A stretch of DNA of 12,857 nt, taken from positions 1 to 12,857 of the forward strand of contig CAIYSH010000078.1 of assembly GCA_903928755.1 (NCBI GenBank), read 5' to 3'. The translations under genes and the position numbers were made by a program. The notes below the pieces were generated by a model, which was not told where the DNA came from, did not search any database, and saw only the letters and a program-made list of their open reading frames with translations. Within the stretch, counting starts at the first letter, position 1; each line of letters starts with the position of its first letter. Positions 1 through 7,390 of this stretch are shown here, in pieces. This stretch comes from an uncultured Alphaproteobacteria bacterium (GTDB lineage Bacteria; Pseudomonadota; Alphaproteobacteria; Caulobacterales; Caulobacteraceae).

Positions 1-246
1 CGGGTCCGCGACGCCCTGTCCCGGGCGACAGCGACCAAGGCGACCCTGATCATTGCCCACCGGCTGTCTTCCCTGATGCACGCTGATGAGATCATCGTCC
101 TGGACGAGGGCCGGATCGTCGAGCGCGGCGATCATGCCAGCCTGCTGGCCAGGGGCGGGGTCTATGCCGACCTATATGAGCTGCAGTCGCGGTCCGACGC
201 GACGGCCACCCTGGACGACGACGCGCCAACGGAAGGTCCGGCATGA
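1..246 (+). CDS. ABC exporter half-transporter, C-terminal fragment (5' end outside window)
   Basis: This is the last 81 codons of an ABC exporter, read in frame from base 1 and ending at the TGA at 244-246. What remains is the end of the nucleotide-binding domain: the H-loop (IIAHRLSS), then the strand with VLDEGRIVERGDH and the tail helix ending in YELQ. Walker A, Walker B and the signature lie upstream of the window. The stop overlaps the start of the next ABC gene by 4 bases (ATGA), so the two are almost certainly translationally coupled. Two consecutive half-transporters are the usual layout of heterodimeric MdlA/MdlB-type (SmdAB, multidrug or lipid) exporters, so I infer this is the partner subunit. 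The assignment as an ABC exporter is firm; the substrate is unknown. Confidence 0.9.
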   Translation, partial: RVRDALSRATATKATLIIAHRLSSLMHADEIIVLDEGRIVERGDHASLLARGGVYADLYELQSRSDATATLDDDAPTEGPA

Positions 247-2090
247 CCCAGGCCCAGAAACGCAAGTCACCCCGCGCCTCTCTCGGCAGTTCCGAAGGCG
301 ACGACATTTTCGGCACCTTTGACGTCGCCATAGCGCGGCGGTTTCTGGGCTATCTCGAACCTCACCGGAAAACCCTGCTTGCCGCCCAGGCGGCGGTGCT
401 GATTTCTGCCGGCTGTCAGGTGCTGATCCCGAAGCTGACCGGGGATGCCGTCCGGCATGCGGTCAACCATCAGATCGGGGCCCTGGACCAGACCCTGATG
501 GCCTTCGGCCTGGCCGCCGGGGCCTATGCCCTGTTCTTCTTCATCGGGGAATTCCTGTCCTCGCGCCTGGCGCAGCAGGTGATTTTCGACATCCGGCGCG
601 CCATGTTCTCGCACTTCCAGGATGTCTCCCTGAGCTTCATGGACAAGACCCATGTAGGCCGGATCATGGCGCGGCTGCAGGGGGATGTGAACGCCTTGCA
701 GGAATTCCTCGACACCATGAACGGGGCGGTCGGCGACGCCGTAACCCTGATAGGCATCACCGTGGTCCTGCTGTCGACGGATCTCAAACTGGGCCTCCTG
801 ACCCTGACCGTGCTCCCGGCCCTGATCGCCGTCCGCGCCGTCTGGCTGCCCTATTCCAAGAAGAGCTTCCGTCAGGCCCGGGATGCCTCGTCCTCGACCA
901 ATTCCGCCCTGGCCGAAAATATCAACGGCATCCGCACGGTCCAGGAAACCCGCCGCGAGGCGATGAATTTCGACCTCTACAAGGTCAAGGCCGAAGAGAA
1001 CTTCCGCGCCCAGAACGCCGCGTCCTGGATGACCCAGATCATGGTGCCAACCGTGGACATACTGACCGGCCTGGCCATCGCCGTGGTGGTCGTTGTCGGC
1101 GGTCAGGCCGTGCTGGGCGGGACAATGGATGTTGGCGTCATGGTGACCTTCATCCTCTATGTGCAGAGGTTCTTCGAGCCGGTCCGCCTGTTGAGCATGC
1201 AGTATACCATCATGCAGCGGGCCATGGCGGCGGGACATCGCATCTTCGAGGTGATCGATGTACCGGTGACCATTGCCGACAAGCCCGATGCCATTGTCCT
1301 GAAGGACGCACCGGCAACCGTGGAATTCCGCAATGTGACCTTCGGCTATGATCCGGCGCGGCCCATCCTGCACGACATCAACCTGATCGTCCGGCCAAAG
1401 GAGGTGGTGGCCCTGGTCGGCCCCACGGGATCTGGCAAGACCTCGATCATTGCCCTGACCCACCGGTTCTATGAGGTGGACAAGGGCCAGGTCCTGGTCG
1501 GCGGACACGACGTCCGCGACATCAGCCTGGACAGTCTGGGCAAGACCATAGGCATGGTCCTGCAGGAGCCCTTCCTGTTCACTGGCACCATTGAGCAGAA
1601 CATCCGCTACAACACCGACGCCACCCGCGACCGGATCATTGAAGCCGCAAAGGCGGTAAGCGCCCATGACTTCATCATGCGCCTGCCGGAGGGCTATGAC
1701 ACGCCACTGGGCCAACGGGGCCGCAATATCTCCATGGGTCAGCGTCAGCTGATTTCCTTCGCCCGCGCCCTGGTGGCCGACCCCCAGATCCTGATCCTCG
1801 ACGAGGCCACCGCCAATATCGACAGCTTCACGGAAATGGCCATCCAGAAGGCGCTCAAGGTGCTGTTCGCCGGCCGGACCTGTATGGTCATCGCCCACCG
1901 GCTGGCCACCATCCGGGACGCCGACCGCATTGTCGTCCTGCAGCAGGGCCGGATCCTGGAACAGGGCAGCCATGATGTCCTGATGCAGACGGGCGGCCTC
2001 TATTCCCACCTCTATACCTCGGCCCACGCCTCCTTTGACGATCAGGTGGTGGCCGTCACCGGCGATGCCGAATTCGCGACCCGGACCTGA
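243..2090 (+). CDS. ABC exporter half-transporter (permease fused to ATPase), MdlB-like
   Basis: A 615-aa inner-membrane ABC exporter subunit. A cytoplasmic leader (about 1-40) precedes a six-helix transmembrane domain (about 43-335), followed by the nucleotide-binding domain (about 358-600). Visible motifs: A-loop Tyr369, Walker A GPTGSGKT at 393-400, Q-loop Gln441, signature ISMGQ at 496-500, Walker B ILILD at 516-520 with catalytic Glu521, D-loop NID at 525-527 and H-loop His552. Every ATPase residue is therefore present. The signature departs from LSGGQ, and DEATANID is the form I associate with the MdlB half of heterodimeric exporters. The ATG overlaps the stop of the upstream half-transporter (ATGA), and a small membrane protein starts 5 bases after the stop. 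It probably works as a heterodimer with the upstream product to export lipids or hydrophobic compounds; the substrate cannot be read from the sequence. Confidence 0.93.
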   Translation: MTQAQKRKSPRASLGSSEGDDIFGTFDVAIARRFLGYLEPHRKTLLAAQAAVLISAGCQVLIPKLTGDAVRHAVNHQIGALDQTLMAFGLAAGAYALFFFIGEFLSSRLAQQVIFDIRRAMFSHFQDVSLSFMDKTHVGRIMARLQGDVNALQEFLDTMNGAVGDAVTLIGITVVLLSTDLKLGLLTLTVLPALIAVRAVWLPYSKKSFRQARDASSSTNSALAENINGIRTVQETRREAMNFDLYKVKAEENFRAQNAASWMTQIMVPTVDILTGLAIAVVVVVGGQAVLGGTMDVGVMVTFILYVQRFFEPVRLLSMQYTIMQRAMAAGHRIFEVIDVPVTIADKPDAIVLKDAPATVEFRNVTFGYDPARPILHDINLIVRPKEVVALVGPTGSGKTSIIALTHRFYEVDKGQVLVGGHDVRDISLDSLGKTIGMVLQEPFLFTGTIEQNIRYNTDATRDRIIEAAKAVSAHDFIMRLPEGYDTPLGQRGRNISMGQRQLISFARALVADPQILILDEATANIDSFTEMAIQKALKVLFAGRTCMVIAHRLATIRDADRIVVLQQGRILEQGSHDVLMQTGGLYSHLYTSAHASFDDQVVAVTGDAEFATRT

Positions 2091-2095
2091 GGCAC

Positions 2096-2527
2096 ATGGC
2101 CGACAAACCCGGAAATGGCGTGCTGCTGGTCCTGCTGGGGACGGGCCTGGCGGTGATGACCCACCTGCGGCCCCAGGGGCTGAACGTCCCGCCCGTCATC
2201 ATGGACGCCCTGTGCCTGGCCATCGTCTCTGCCGGGGGTGCCATACTGCTCGGCGCCAGCGGGAGGCCGCGCCTGCGGGCATGGGCCATGGCCCTTTGCC
2301 TGATCACCCTGACGGCCGGGCCTGCCTGGATCGCACTTGGGCCTGGTGGACGCAGCTGCAATGCCGGGACCAGCGCACCCTTTTCAGAAGGCGTCCTGAG
2401 CGGCCGGGAAAAGGTTCAGGGCCTGGGCTGCCGGGTCGCCTTCGGGTTCGGCGGTCTCTTCCTTGCCGGCATGGCCGTGGCTGCCGTGGTGATGGCGATC
2501 CGGACCAAGCCCCACAGCCCTATTTGA
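2096..2527 (+). CDS. small four-helix membrane protein, function unknown
   Basis: A 143-aa protein I do not recognise. It is mostly hydrophobic, with four likely membrane segments at about 8-23, 36-53, 63-82 and 114-135. The loop between helices 3 and 4 holds the only polar stretch of any length and two cysteines (Cys88 and Cys112) that could form a disulfide if the loop faces the periplasm; Cys40 and Cys68 lie in helices. It starts 5 bases after the ABC exporter stop on the same strand, so it is probably the last gene of that operon and might be an accessory to the exporter. Its 3' end overlaps the convergent thioesterase gene by 8 bases, leaving no room for a separate terminator. Codon use matches the neighbours. 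The gene itself is fairly secure from coupling, frame bias and length; its role is open. Confidence 0.75.
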   Translation: MADKPGNGVLLVLLGTGLAVMTHLRPQGLNVPPVIMDALCLAIVSAGGAILLGASGRPRLRAWAMALCLITLTAGPAWIALGPGGRSCNAGTSAPFSEGVLSGREKVQGLGCRVAFGFGGLFLAGMAVAAVVMAIRTKPHSPI

Positions 2528-3329
2528 ACCAGCAGAGCTGTTCGGTTGTGGCCAGCAGTCGGCCGTCCCGGCTCCACAGGGTGGCCGCCTGATCGAAGAA
2601 CCCGCTTTCAAAGCGCCGGGCCGAGGCCTGGGCCAGGATGAAATCGCCACCGATCTGCGCCAGTTCTTCCGGGGTGGCGTGGAAGTAGATGGTCATGGAC
2701 ACGGTCGAGACCGGGCGGCGCTCGGTGATCCGGTAGAAGATCCGCGGCACGAAGACATCGGCCAGGGCCGCCAGCAGGGGATAGTCCAGGGGACGGGCCT
2801 GGGCGTCGCGGATCCAGGACAGGGTCTCTGTTGAGACATCGGGCTGGAGCGGCATTTGGGTCGTGACATACCGGCTCTCGAACATGGAGCCGAAGGACAG
2901 GCCGGGGCGCCGGACGGGCTCTGGCAGGGTCTCCGGCACCGGGGCGGACGGCGCGACGACTTCGTGGGTCGCCAGGGTCTCGCGCCTCTGGCCGAGCGTG
3001 ACCATGGCCATGGCCGCCGGGGCGCCGTCCTGGCTCAGTTCAGAAGTCCAGAACTCCATGGAGCGCCCCTGCCGGGCGGCGCGGGTGGTAAGGGTCAAGG
3101 GTGACTCATTAAGCCCGCCCATCAGATTGATGGTCATGGCGACGGGGGTCCCGGCGTGGTCGGTCTCAGCCAGCACCGCCTTGAGCAGCAGAGCCACCGT
3201 CCAGCCGCCCCAGGGGCCGATGGCGTTCCAGTAGCGCTTGTCGATCCGGCTGGACCACTGACGGGCACCCGCAGGAGACAGGATCAGGCTTGAGTCAAAA
3301 TCGCTCAGGGCGGGTTCGGGCGCGCGCAT
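2520..3329 (-). CDS. acyl-CoA thioesterase family protein (double hotdog, TesB-like)
   Basis: A 269-aa protein of the two-hotdog thioesterase family (4HBT_3/TesB-like), which hydrolyses acyl-CoA to free acid and CoA in the cytoplasm. The first hotdog (about 15-115) carries the family helix signature IGPWGGWTVALLLKA at 37-51. The second (about 150-268) has AALADVFVPRIFY at 187-199, in which Asp191 sits where TesB-type enzymes place the catalytic acid, and ends in the typical TTEQLCWFK. Length is normal for the family. The ATG at 3327-3329 is preceded by GTGAGG five bases upstream on the minus strand, a good ribosome site. It lies 55 bases downstream of the VOC gene on the same strand and may be its operon partner. 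The 3' end overlaps the convergent membrane-protein gene by 8 bases. Substrate chain length is not predictable. Confidence 0.85.
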   Translation of the reverse strand: MRAPEPALSDFDSSLILSPAGARQWSSRIDKRYWNAIGPWGGWTVALLLKAVLAETDHAGTPVAMTINLMGGLNESPLTLTTRAARQGRSMEFWTSELSQDGAPAAMAMVTLGQRRETLATHEVVAPSAPVPETLPEPVRRPGLSFGSMFESRYVTTQMPLQPDVSTETLSWIRDAQARPLDYPLLAALADVFVPRIFYRITERRPVSTVSMTIYFHATPEELAQIGGDFILAQASARRFESGFFDQAATLWSRDGRLLATTEQLCWFK

Positions 3330-3384
3330 GAAAACCTCACTGGAAAATCAATCGTGGATCCGAAAATTCATGGAGCCCGGGGGG

Positions 3385-4068
3385 CTATATCGCCCCGACC
3401 AGGGAGGCGCGCTGGGAAAGTTCGATCCAGTTGCCGTCCGGGTCGCGGACCATCGAGATCCGCGCCGTCGTGCCCAGGGTGGTCGGGGCCATGGCCTCCC
3501 GGCCGCCTGCGGCCAGGACCCGGGCATGGTCCTCATCGACCTTGAACACCTGGAAGGTGATATAGCGCCAGCCCCGGCCGGCCATGCCGGCATCCGAAGG
3601 GGCATCCGGGCTCTCGTCCAGCAGAAGCAGGGTTTCACCGGCACGGAAGGCTGCGCCCGTCGAACGGGGTTCTTCGATCAGGCCCAGGGCCCCGGTATAG
3701 AACTTCCGGTGGGCCGCAAGACTGCGCACAGCCATGCGGATGCCGATCTGGGTGACGCCTTCGTGGCCGGGCGGGACCAGGGTCACCCGGTTGCCTTCGG
3801 GATCCTGCAGGGGCCTGGGGGCGGTCAAGCCCTCCCGGGCGACGACCAGTTCCCGATAGCCACCGGGCGGAACATCGACAATGGGGGTTTCCTGGTGATT
3901 GATCTTCAGGACCGAACCCAGGGCATCGTGGCGGTGCTGGTTGTGGCCCCGACGGACCTTCAGCAGGTGATCAAAAGGGATTCCTGCCTCCCCCTGCCAG
4001 AAGGCCAGCATGGGTTCGATGTCATTGGTGGCAAGGCCGATATCGACCCTTGGCTTGGCGAGTTTCAC
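3385..4068 (-). CDS. VOC (glyoxalase/dioxygenase-fold) protein with two modules
   Basis: A 227-aa protein with two vicinal-oxygen-chelate modules, about 6-100 and 106-220. Each module ends with the family turn: DPEGNRVTLV at 89-98 and DPDGNWIELSQR at 209-220. Glu216 is the usual third metal ligand, but the first strand of the second module (TQIGIRMAV) has no His where metal-dependent members carry one, and the first module ends in Val rather than Glu. Metal-dependent catalysis is therefore not assured, and the protein may be a divergent lyase or a binding protein. The start is GTG at 4066-4068, supported by AGGAAGGGG shortly upstream on the minus strand. It is divergent from the MDR gene across a 119-base promoter region and precedes the thioesterase on the same strand. 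The fold is clear; the activity is not. Confidence 0.83.
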   Translation of the reverse strand: MKLAKPRVDIGLATNDIEPMLAFWQGEAGIPFDHLLKVRRGHNQHRHDALGSVLKINHQETPIVDVPPGGYRELVVAREGLTAPRPLQDPEGNRVTLVPPGHEGVTQIGIRMAVRSLAAHRKFYTGALGLIEEPRSTGAAFRAGETLLLLDESPDAPSDAGMAGRGWRYITFQVFKVDEDHARVLAAGGREAMAPTTLGTTARISMVRDPDGNWIELSQRASLVGAI

Positions 4069-4145
4069 GGCTTCGCCCCTTCCTGAACAATCGGGATGTC
4101 AGACTCGGACTTGCCCCCGAACCAAGGCCGTGACAAGTCGTGTTC

Positions 4146-4159
4146 CAAACAAATGTTTA
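4146..4159. promoter_or_regulatory. candidate operator palindrome in the divergent promoter region
   Basis: CAAAC-AAAT-GTTTA lies midway between the divergent VOC and MDR genes; the perfect part is AAACA-AA-TGTTT at 4147-4158. It is AT-rich within otherwise GC-rich DNA and sits about 30 bases upstream of the MDR start, where a repressor would block transcription. It resembles the site published for the TetR-family fatty-acid regulator PsrA of Pseudomonas (G/C-AAAC-N2-4-GTTT-G/C), except for the last base. No TetR gene lies in this window, so the regulator is unidentified. Confidence 0.4.
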
Positions 4160-4187
4160 AGCCAATATGTGATCCTGGGAGGGTGCA

Positions 4188-5153
4188 ATGAAGGCAGCGG
4201 TCTATTACGAGAACGGCGGTCCTGAGGTCCTGAAGTACGAAGAGGTTCCAGACCCTCAGCTTCACCCCAAGGGCGTCATCATCAAGGTCGAGGCCATCGC
4301 CATTGAAGGCGGCGACACCCTGAGCCGCTGGCGGGGCCAGCTGGCCACCCGGCCGCACATTGTCGGCTATCAGGCGGCAGGTGAAATCATCGAAGTGGGA
4401 TCAGAGGTCCACCATCTGCATGTGGGCCAGAAGGTCGCCACCCTTAATTCCATTGGCAGCCACGCTTCCCTGCGCGCGGTGCCAGCCCGCAATTGCTGGG
4501 TCGTTCCCGACGGCTATGACCTGAAGAAGGCCGCCGCCATTCCCGTGACCTTCGGCACGGCTGATGACTGCCTGTTCGAATTCGGCCGCCTGCAGAAGGG
4601 CGAGACCGTCCTCATCCAGGCGGGTGCCAGCGGGGTTGGCGTCGCGGCCATTCAGCTGGCCAAGCGGGCAGGCGCAGGCCTGATCCTGGCGACCGCCTCG
4701 TCGGATGCCCGGCTGGAGCGGCTCAAGCCGCTCGGTCTGGATCACGGCATCAATTATGCGGAAAAGGACGTGGTCAAGGAGGTCATGCGCCTGACCGATA
4801 ACAAGGGTGCCAATGTCATCGTCGACTCCGTCGGTGGCCCCACCCTGCAGGGCTCGATCAACAGCCTGGCCTATCGTGGCCGGGTCTCCATGGTCGGCGC
4901 CGCCGGGCGCGAGCCCATGGTGGTGGATGTGGGCTCGATGATGGGTGGCAACCGCACCCTTTCGGGAGTCTTCCTCGGCGCGGAAATCGGTACGGACCGG
5001 GTCCATGACAATATCCAGCGCCTGATCGAGGATGCCGCGAAGGGCGAGCTGGAAGTGGTCATCGACAAGGTCTTCTCCCTGTCCGATGCCGCTGCAGCGC
5101 ACGCCTATATCGAGAGCCGCGCCGCCGTCGGCCGCGTGGTCATGGTTCCGTAA
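4188..5153 (+). CDS. MDR-family NAD(P)H oxidoreductase, quinone oxidoreductase-like, zinc-free
   Basis: A 321-aa medium-chain dehydrogenase/reductase of the quinone-oxidoreductase (zeta-crystallin/Qor-like) branch. Residues about 1-120 form the GroES-like catalytic domain, opening with MKAAVYYENGGPEVL. Residues about 121-260 form the Rossmann domain with the dinucleotide motif AGASGVGVAAIQLA at 145-158, followed by GANVIVDSVGG. No structural-zinc cysteine cluster is present, which fits a zinc-independent NAD(P)H enzyme reducing quinones, enones or enoyl-type substrates. The ATG has a strong ribosome site, GGGAGGG at 4177-4183. It leads a plus-strand operon: the alpha/beta hydrolase begins 17 bases after its stop. 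The upstream 119-base region, shared with the divergent VOC gene, carries a candidate operator. The natural substrate is unknown. Confidence 0.9.
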   Translation: MKAAVYYENGGPEVLKYEEVPDPQLHPKGVIIKVEAIAIEGGDTLSRWRGQLATRPHIVGYQAAGEIIEVGSEVHHLHVGQKVATLNSIGSHASLRAVPARNCWVVPDGYDLKKAAAIPVTFGTADDCLFEFGRLQKGETVLIQAGASGVGVAAIQLAKRAGAGLILATASSDARLERLKPLGLDHGINYAEKDVVKEVMRLTDNKGANVIVDSVGGPTLQGSINSLAYRGRVSMVGAAGREPMVVDVGSMMGGNRTLSGVFLGAEIGTDRVHDNIQRLIEDAAKGELEVVIDKVFSLSDAAAAHAYIESRAAVGRVVMVP

Positions 5154-5170
5154 AATCGAAAGACCACTTC

Positions 5171-6007
5171 ATGCCCATAGCGAAAAACGGCGCCGTCGAG
5201 ATCAACTACGAGACCTTCGGCGAGGCCGGCGCGCCGACCGTCCTGCTGATCAATGGCCTTGGGTCCCAGATGACCCGCTGGCCGGAGGCCTTCTGCGCCC
5301 TGCTGGCCGGGCGGGGCTATCGGGCCTTGCGGTTCGACAACCGCGACACCGGCAAGTCCACCTGGTTCAAGCCGGGCGAAACCTATAGTCTGTCGGACAT
5401 GGCCGCCGACGGCATGGCCGTGCTCGACGCCATCGGGGTCAGGACCGCCCATGTGGTTGGGGTCTCCATGGGCGGCATGATCGCCCAGCTGACCGCCATC
5501 GAGCACCCTGACCGGGTCCTGTCCCTGACCTCCATCATGTCGGCCACCGGGGCGGCCGGGACCCTGGACCCAAGGCCCGATGCCGGGGCGACCCTGACGG
5601 CCGTCCCGCCGGATCCAGCGACGCATTACGAAGCCTATCTGGACCATGCCGTCGCAAGTGCCACGACAATCAGCAGCCCCGACCATCCCTGGCCGGAAGG
5701 TGCCCTGCGCGCCCGGGCCGCAGCGGAACATGCCCGGGCCTTTAACCCCACCGGCTCCGCCCGGCAGATGGGCGCGATCCGCGGGGACGGTGACCGGACC
5801 GAACGGCTTGGCAAGCTGAAGATCCCGACGGTGGTCCTGCATGGCGCAGATGACCCCCTGGTCCAGCTGGTCGGGGGCGAGGCAACGGCCAGGGCCATTC
5901 CCGGGGCGGAACTGCGGGTCATTCCCGGCATGGGTCACGACATGCCGCCAGCCCTCTATGATATTTTCCTCGACGCCATTCTGGCGGCGGCGACCAAGAC
6001 ACACTGA
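5171..6007 (+). CDS. alpha/beta-fold hydrolase
   Basis: A 278-aa cytoplasmic alpha/beta hydrolase. The oxyanion region is INGLGSQ at 27-33, the FDNRDTGKS stretch at 55-63 is typical of the esterase subgroup that includes polyketide methylesterases, and the nucleophile elbow GVSMGG places Ser99 as nucleophile. The acid is Asp228 in HGADDPL and the base is His256 in PGMGHDMP, so the triad is complete. Length is typical. The ATG is preceded only by a weak purine stretch (GAAAG), consistent with translation as part of the operon started by the MDR gene 17 bases upstream. The SDR gene follows after 25 bases. It probably cleaves an ester or C-C bond in the same pathway as its neighbours; the substrate cannot be deduced. 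Confidence 0.9.
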   Translation: MPIAKNGAVEINYETFGEAGAPTVLLINGLGSQMTRWPEAFCALLAGRGYRALRFDNRDTGKSTWFKPGETYSLSDMAADGMAVLDAIGVRTAHVVGVSMGGMIAQLTAIEHPDRVLSLTSIMSATGAAGTLDPRPDAGATLTAVPPDPATHYEAYLDHAVASATTISSPDHPWPEGALRARAAAEHARAFNPTGSARQMGAIRGDGDRTERLGKLKIPTVVLHGADDPLVQLVGGEATARAIPGAELRVIPGMGHDMPPALYDIFLDAILAAATKTH

Positions 6008-6032
6008 TCCAGCGACAAGAAGGAATTCGGAA

Positions 6033-6818
6033 ATGGGACGTCTCTCCGGCAAGACCGTAGTCATCACCGGCGCGGGCTCGGGCATTGGCCGGGCCAGCTC
6101 CCTGCTGTTCGCCAGTGAAGGGGCCCGGCTGATGATCGCCGACAAGTTCGAAACGGTCGATGAGACCGCCCGGATGGTCCGCGATGCCGGCGGGGTGGCC
6201 AGTTCCAGGGTCGGCGATGCCGGCGAAGAGGGCTTTGTGGAAAGCCTGCTGGCCGGGGCCGTGTCGGAATATGGCAGCCTCGATGCCATCTGGGCCAATG
6301 CCGGGATTTCCGGCGGCGCAACCGCCTTTCAGGACCAGGACGCCGCCTTCTGGTCCGAGGTCCTGCGGGTCAACCTTATCGGTCCCTTCCTGGCCATCAA
6401 GCACGCGACGAAGATCATGGTCCCCCAGGGCAAGGGCTCGATCATCTGCACGGCCTCGGTGGCGGGCATCCGCTCCGGCGCCGGTGGCTCGCCCTATTCG
6501 GCGTCAAAGGCCGGGGTGATCAACCTGGCCCAGACCTCGGCCAATGAGTTCTACGGCACCGGCGTGCGGATCAACTGCATCTGCCCCGGCCTGATCGAGA
6601 CCGGCATGACCAAGCCCATCTTTGACGGTGCCCGGGCCCGGGGCAATGAAGACAAGATCGGCCAGCTCAACCCCATGAGCCGCTATGGCGTGCCGTCGGA
6701 AATCGCCCATGCCGGCCTGTGGCTGGCCTCGGACGACAGTTCCTATGTGAACGGTCAGGCCATTGTCGTGGATGGCGGCCTCTCCAGCTCCCACCCCGTG
6801 GTCCGCCGGAAAAAGTGA
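6033..6818 (+). CDS. short-chain dehydrogenase/reductase (classical SDR)
   Basis: A 261-aa classical SDR that oxidises or reduces an alcohol/ketone with NAD(H) or NADP(H). Seen in order: cofactor motif TGAGSGIG at 12-19; Asp37 at the end of strand 2, which favours NAD(H); NAG at 89-91; Asn114; catalytic Ser142, Tyr155 and Lys159 (YSASK); and the C-terminal DGG motif before SSSHP. The reading frame is open further upstream to 5841, but the ATG at 6033 is the correct start: it follows AAGGA by about ten bases and begins the protein at the usual place, with the cofactor motif 11 residues in. The stop overlaps the histidine-phosphatase start by 4 bases (GTGA). It is the third gene of the MDR-hydrolase-SDR operon. 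Confidence 0.92.
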   Translation: MGRLSGKTVVITGAGSGIGRASSLLFASEGARLMIADKFETVDETARMVRDAGGVASSRVGDAGEEGFVESLLAGAVSEYGSLDAIWANAGISGGATAFQDQDAAFWSEVLRVNLIGPFLAIKHATKIMVPQGKGSIICTASVAGIRSGAGGSPYSASKAGVINLAQTSANEFYGTGVRINCICPGLIETGMTKPIFDGARARGNEDKIGQLNPMSRYGVPSEIAHAGLWLASDDSSYVNGQAIVVDGGLSSSHPVVRRKK

Positions 6819-7390
6819 TCTATCTGCTGAGGCACGGCCAGACGGAGTTCAACCTTGAGGGCCGATTCCAGGGACACCTGGATTCGCCCCTGACGGATTT
6901 GGGCGTGGCGCAGGCAAGCGCCATGGGACGTCGGGTGGCGACCCTGATCCCTCAACCTGAGGACTGGCGGATCATCGCCAGTCCCCTGGGCCGCGCTCAA
7001 GCCACAGCAAGGATTGTGGCTGACGCCTTAACTATAACAGCGATCGAGACCGACCCACGGCTAATCGAAATCACCGTGGGCCGATGGGATGGCCGCCTTA
7101 GGGCTGAAGTCGAACAAGAGGCTGGACCAAGCTTTGCCGCTTCAGGCTGGGATTTCAGGTCTCCAGACGGGGAAACCTTTGACTCCACCGCAGCCCGCAC
7201 GCGCGACTGGCTAGAGAGCCTGCCGCCAGACGCCGAGCGACGGATCATCGCCGTCTCCCATGGCGTGACCAGCCGGGTCCTGCGCGGGGTTTATGCGGGG
7301 CTCAGCCGTGAGGAATCCCTGGCTCAAGCCGTCCCCCAGGACGCCTTCTTCCGCCTCAAAGACGGGCAAGTAACCCGCATTGAAACCTAG
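6815..7390 (+). CDS. histidine phosphatase family protein (phosphoglycerate mutase-like)
   Basis: A 191-aa member of the histidine phosphatase superfamily (phosphoglycerate mutase/CobC-like). The phosphorylated His7 lies in LLRHGQTEFN; Arg6, Arg60 (SPLGRA), Glu85 and His149 (VSHG) complete the usual phosphate pocket. Substrates in the family range from phosphoglycerate to sugar phosphates and cobalamin precursors, so the substrate is unknown. I chose the GTG at 6815 because it overlaps the SDR stop (GTGA) and starts the protein at VIYLLRHG, as in homologues; the longer frame back to 6719 only reads antiparallel to SDR logic. The gene has rarer codons than its neighbours (a TTA-ACT-ATA-ACA run near 7027, CTA and AGG nearby), which hints at different ancestry. 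Its TAG stop is interleaved with the stop of the convergent 58-aa gene. Confidence 0.88.
   Translation: MIYLLRHGQTEFNLEGRFQGHLDSPLTDLGVAQASAMGRRVATLIPQPEDWRIIASPLGRAQATARIVADALTITAIETDPRLIEITVGRWDGRLRAEVEQEAGPSFAASGWDFRSPDGETFDSTAARTRDWLESLPPDAERRIIAVSHGVTSRVLRGVYAGLSREESLAQAVPQDAFFRLKDGQVTRIET

Noticed and set aside
267..2027. 586-aa open frame on the minus strand, antisense to the ABC exporter
   Set aside because: Its translation has no recognisable domain and is low-complexity in Gly, Asp, His and Gln. It is the mirror of a GC-rich coding frame, which often stays open by chance.
3381..3396. GGGGC-TATATC-GCCCC hairpin over the VOC stop codon, considered as terminator
   Set aside because: The stem is only five base pairs and no T-run follows on the minus strand.
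4401..5102. 233-aa minus-strand open frame within the MDR gene
   Set aside because: Antisense shadow of a well-supported enzyme; no motif and no ribosome site.
5841..6032. 64-residue N-terminal extension of the SDR
   Set aside because: It overlaps the end of the hydrolase gene, and the ATG at 6033 has a good ribosome site and places the cofactor motif normally.
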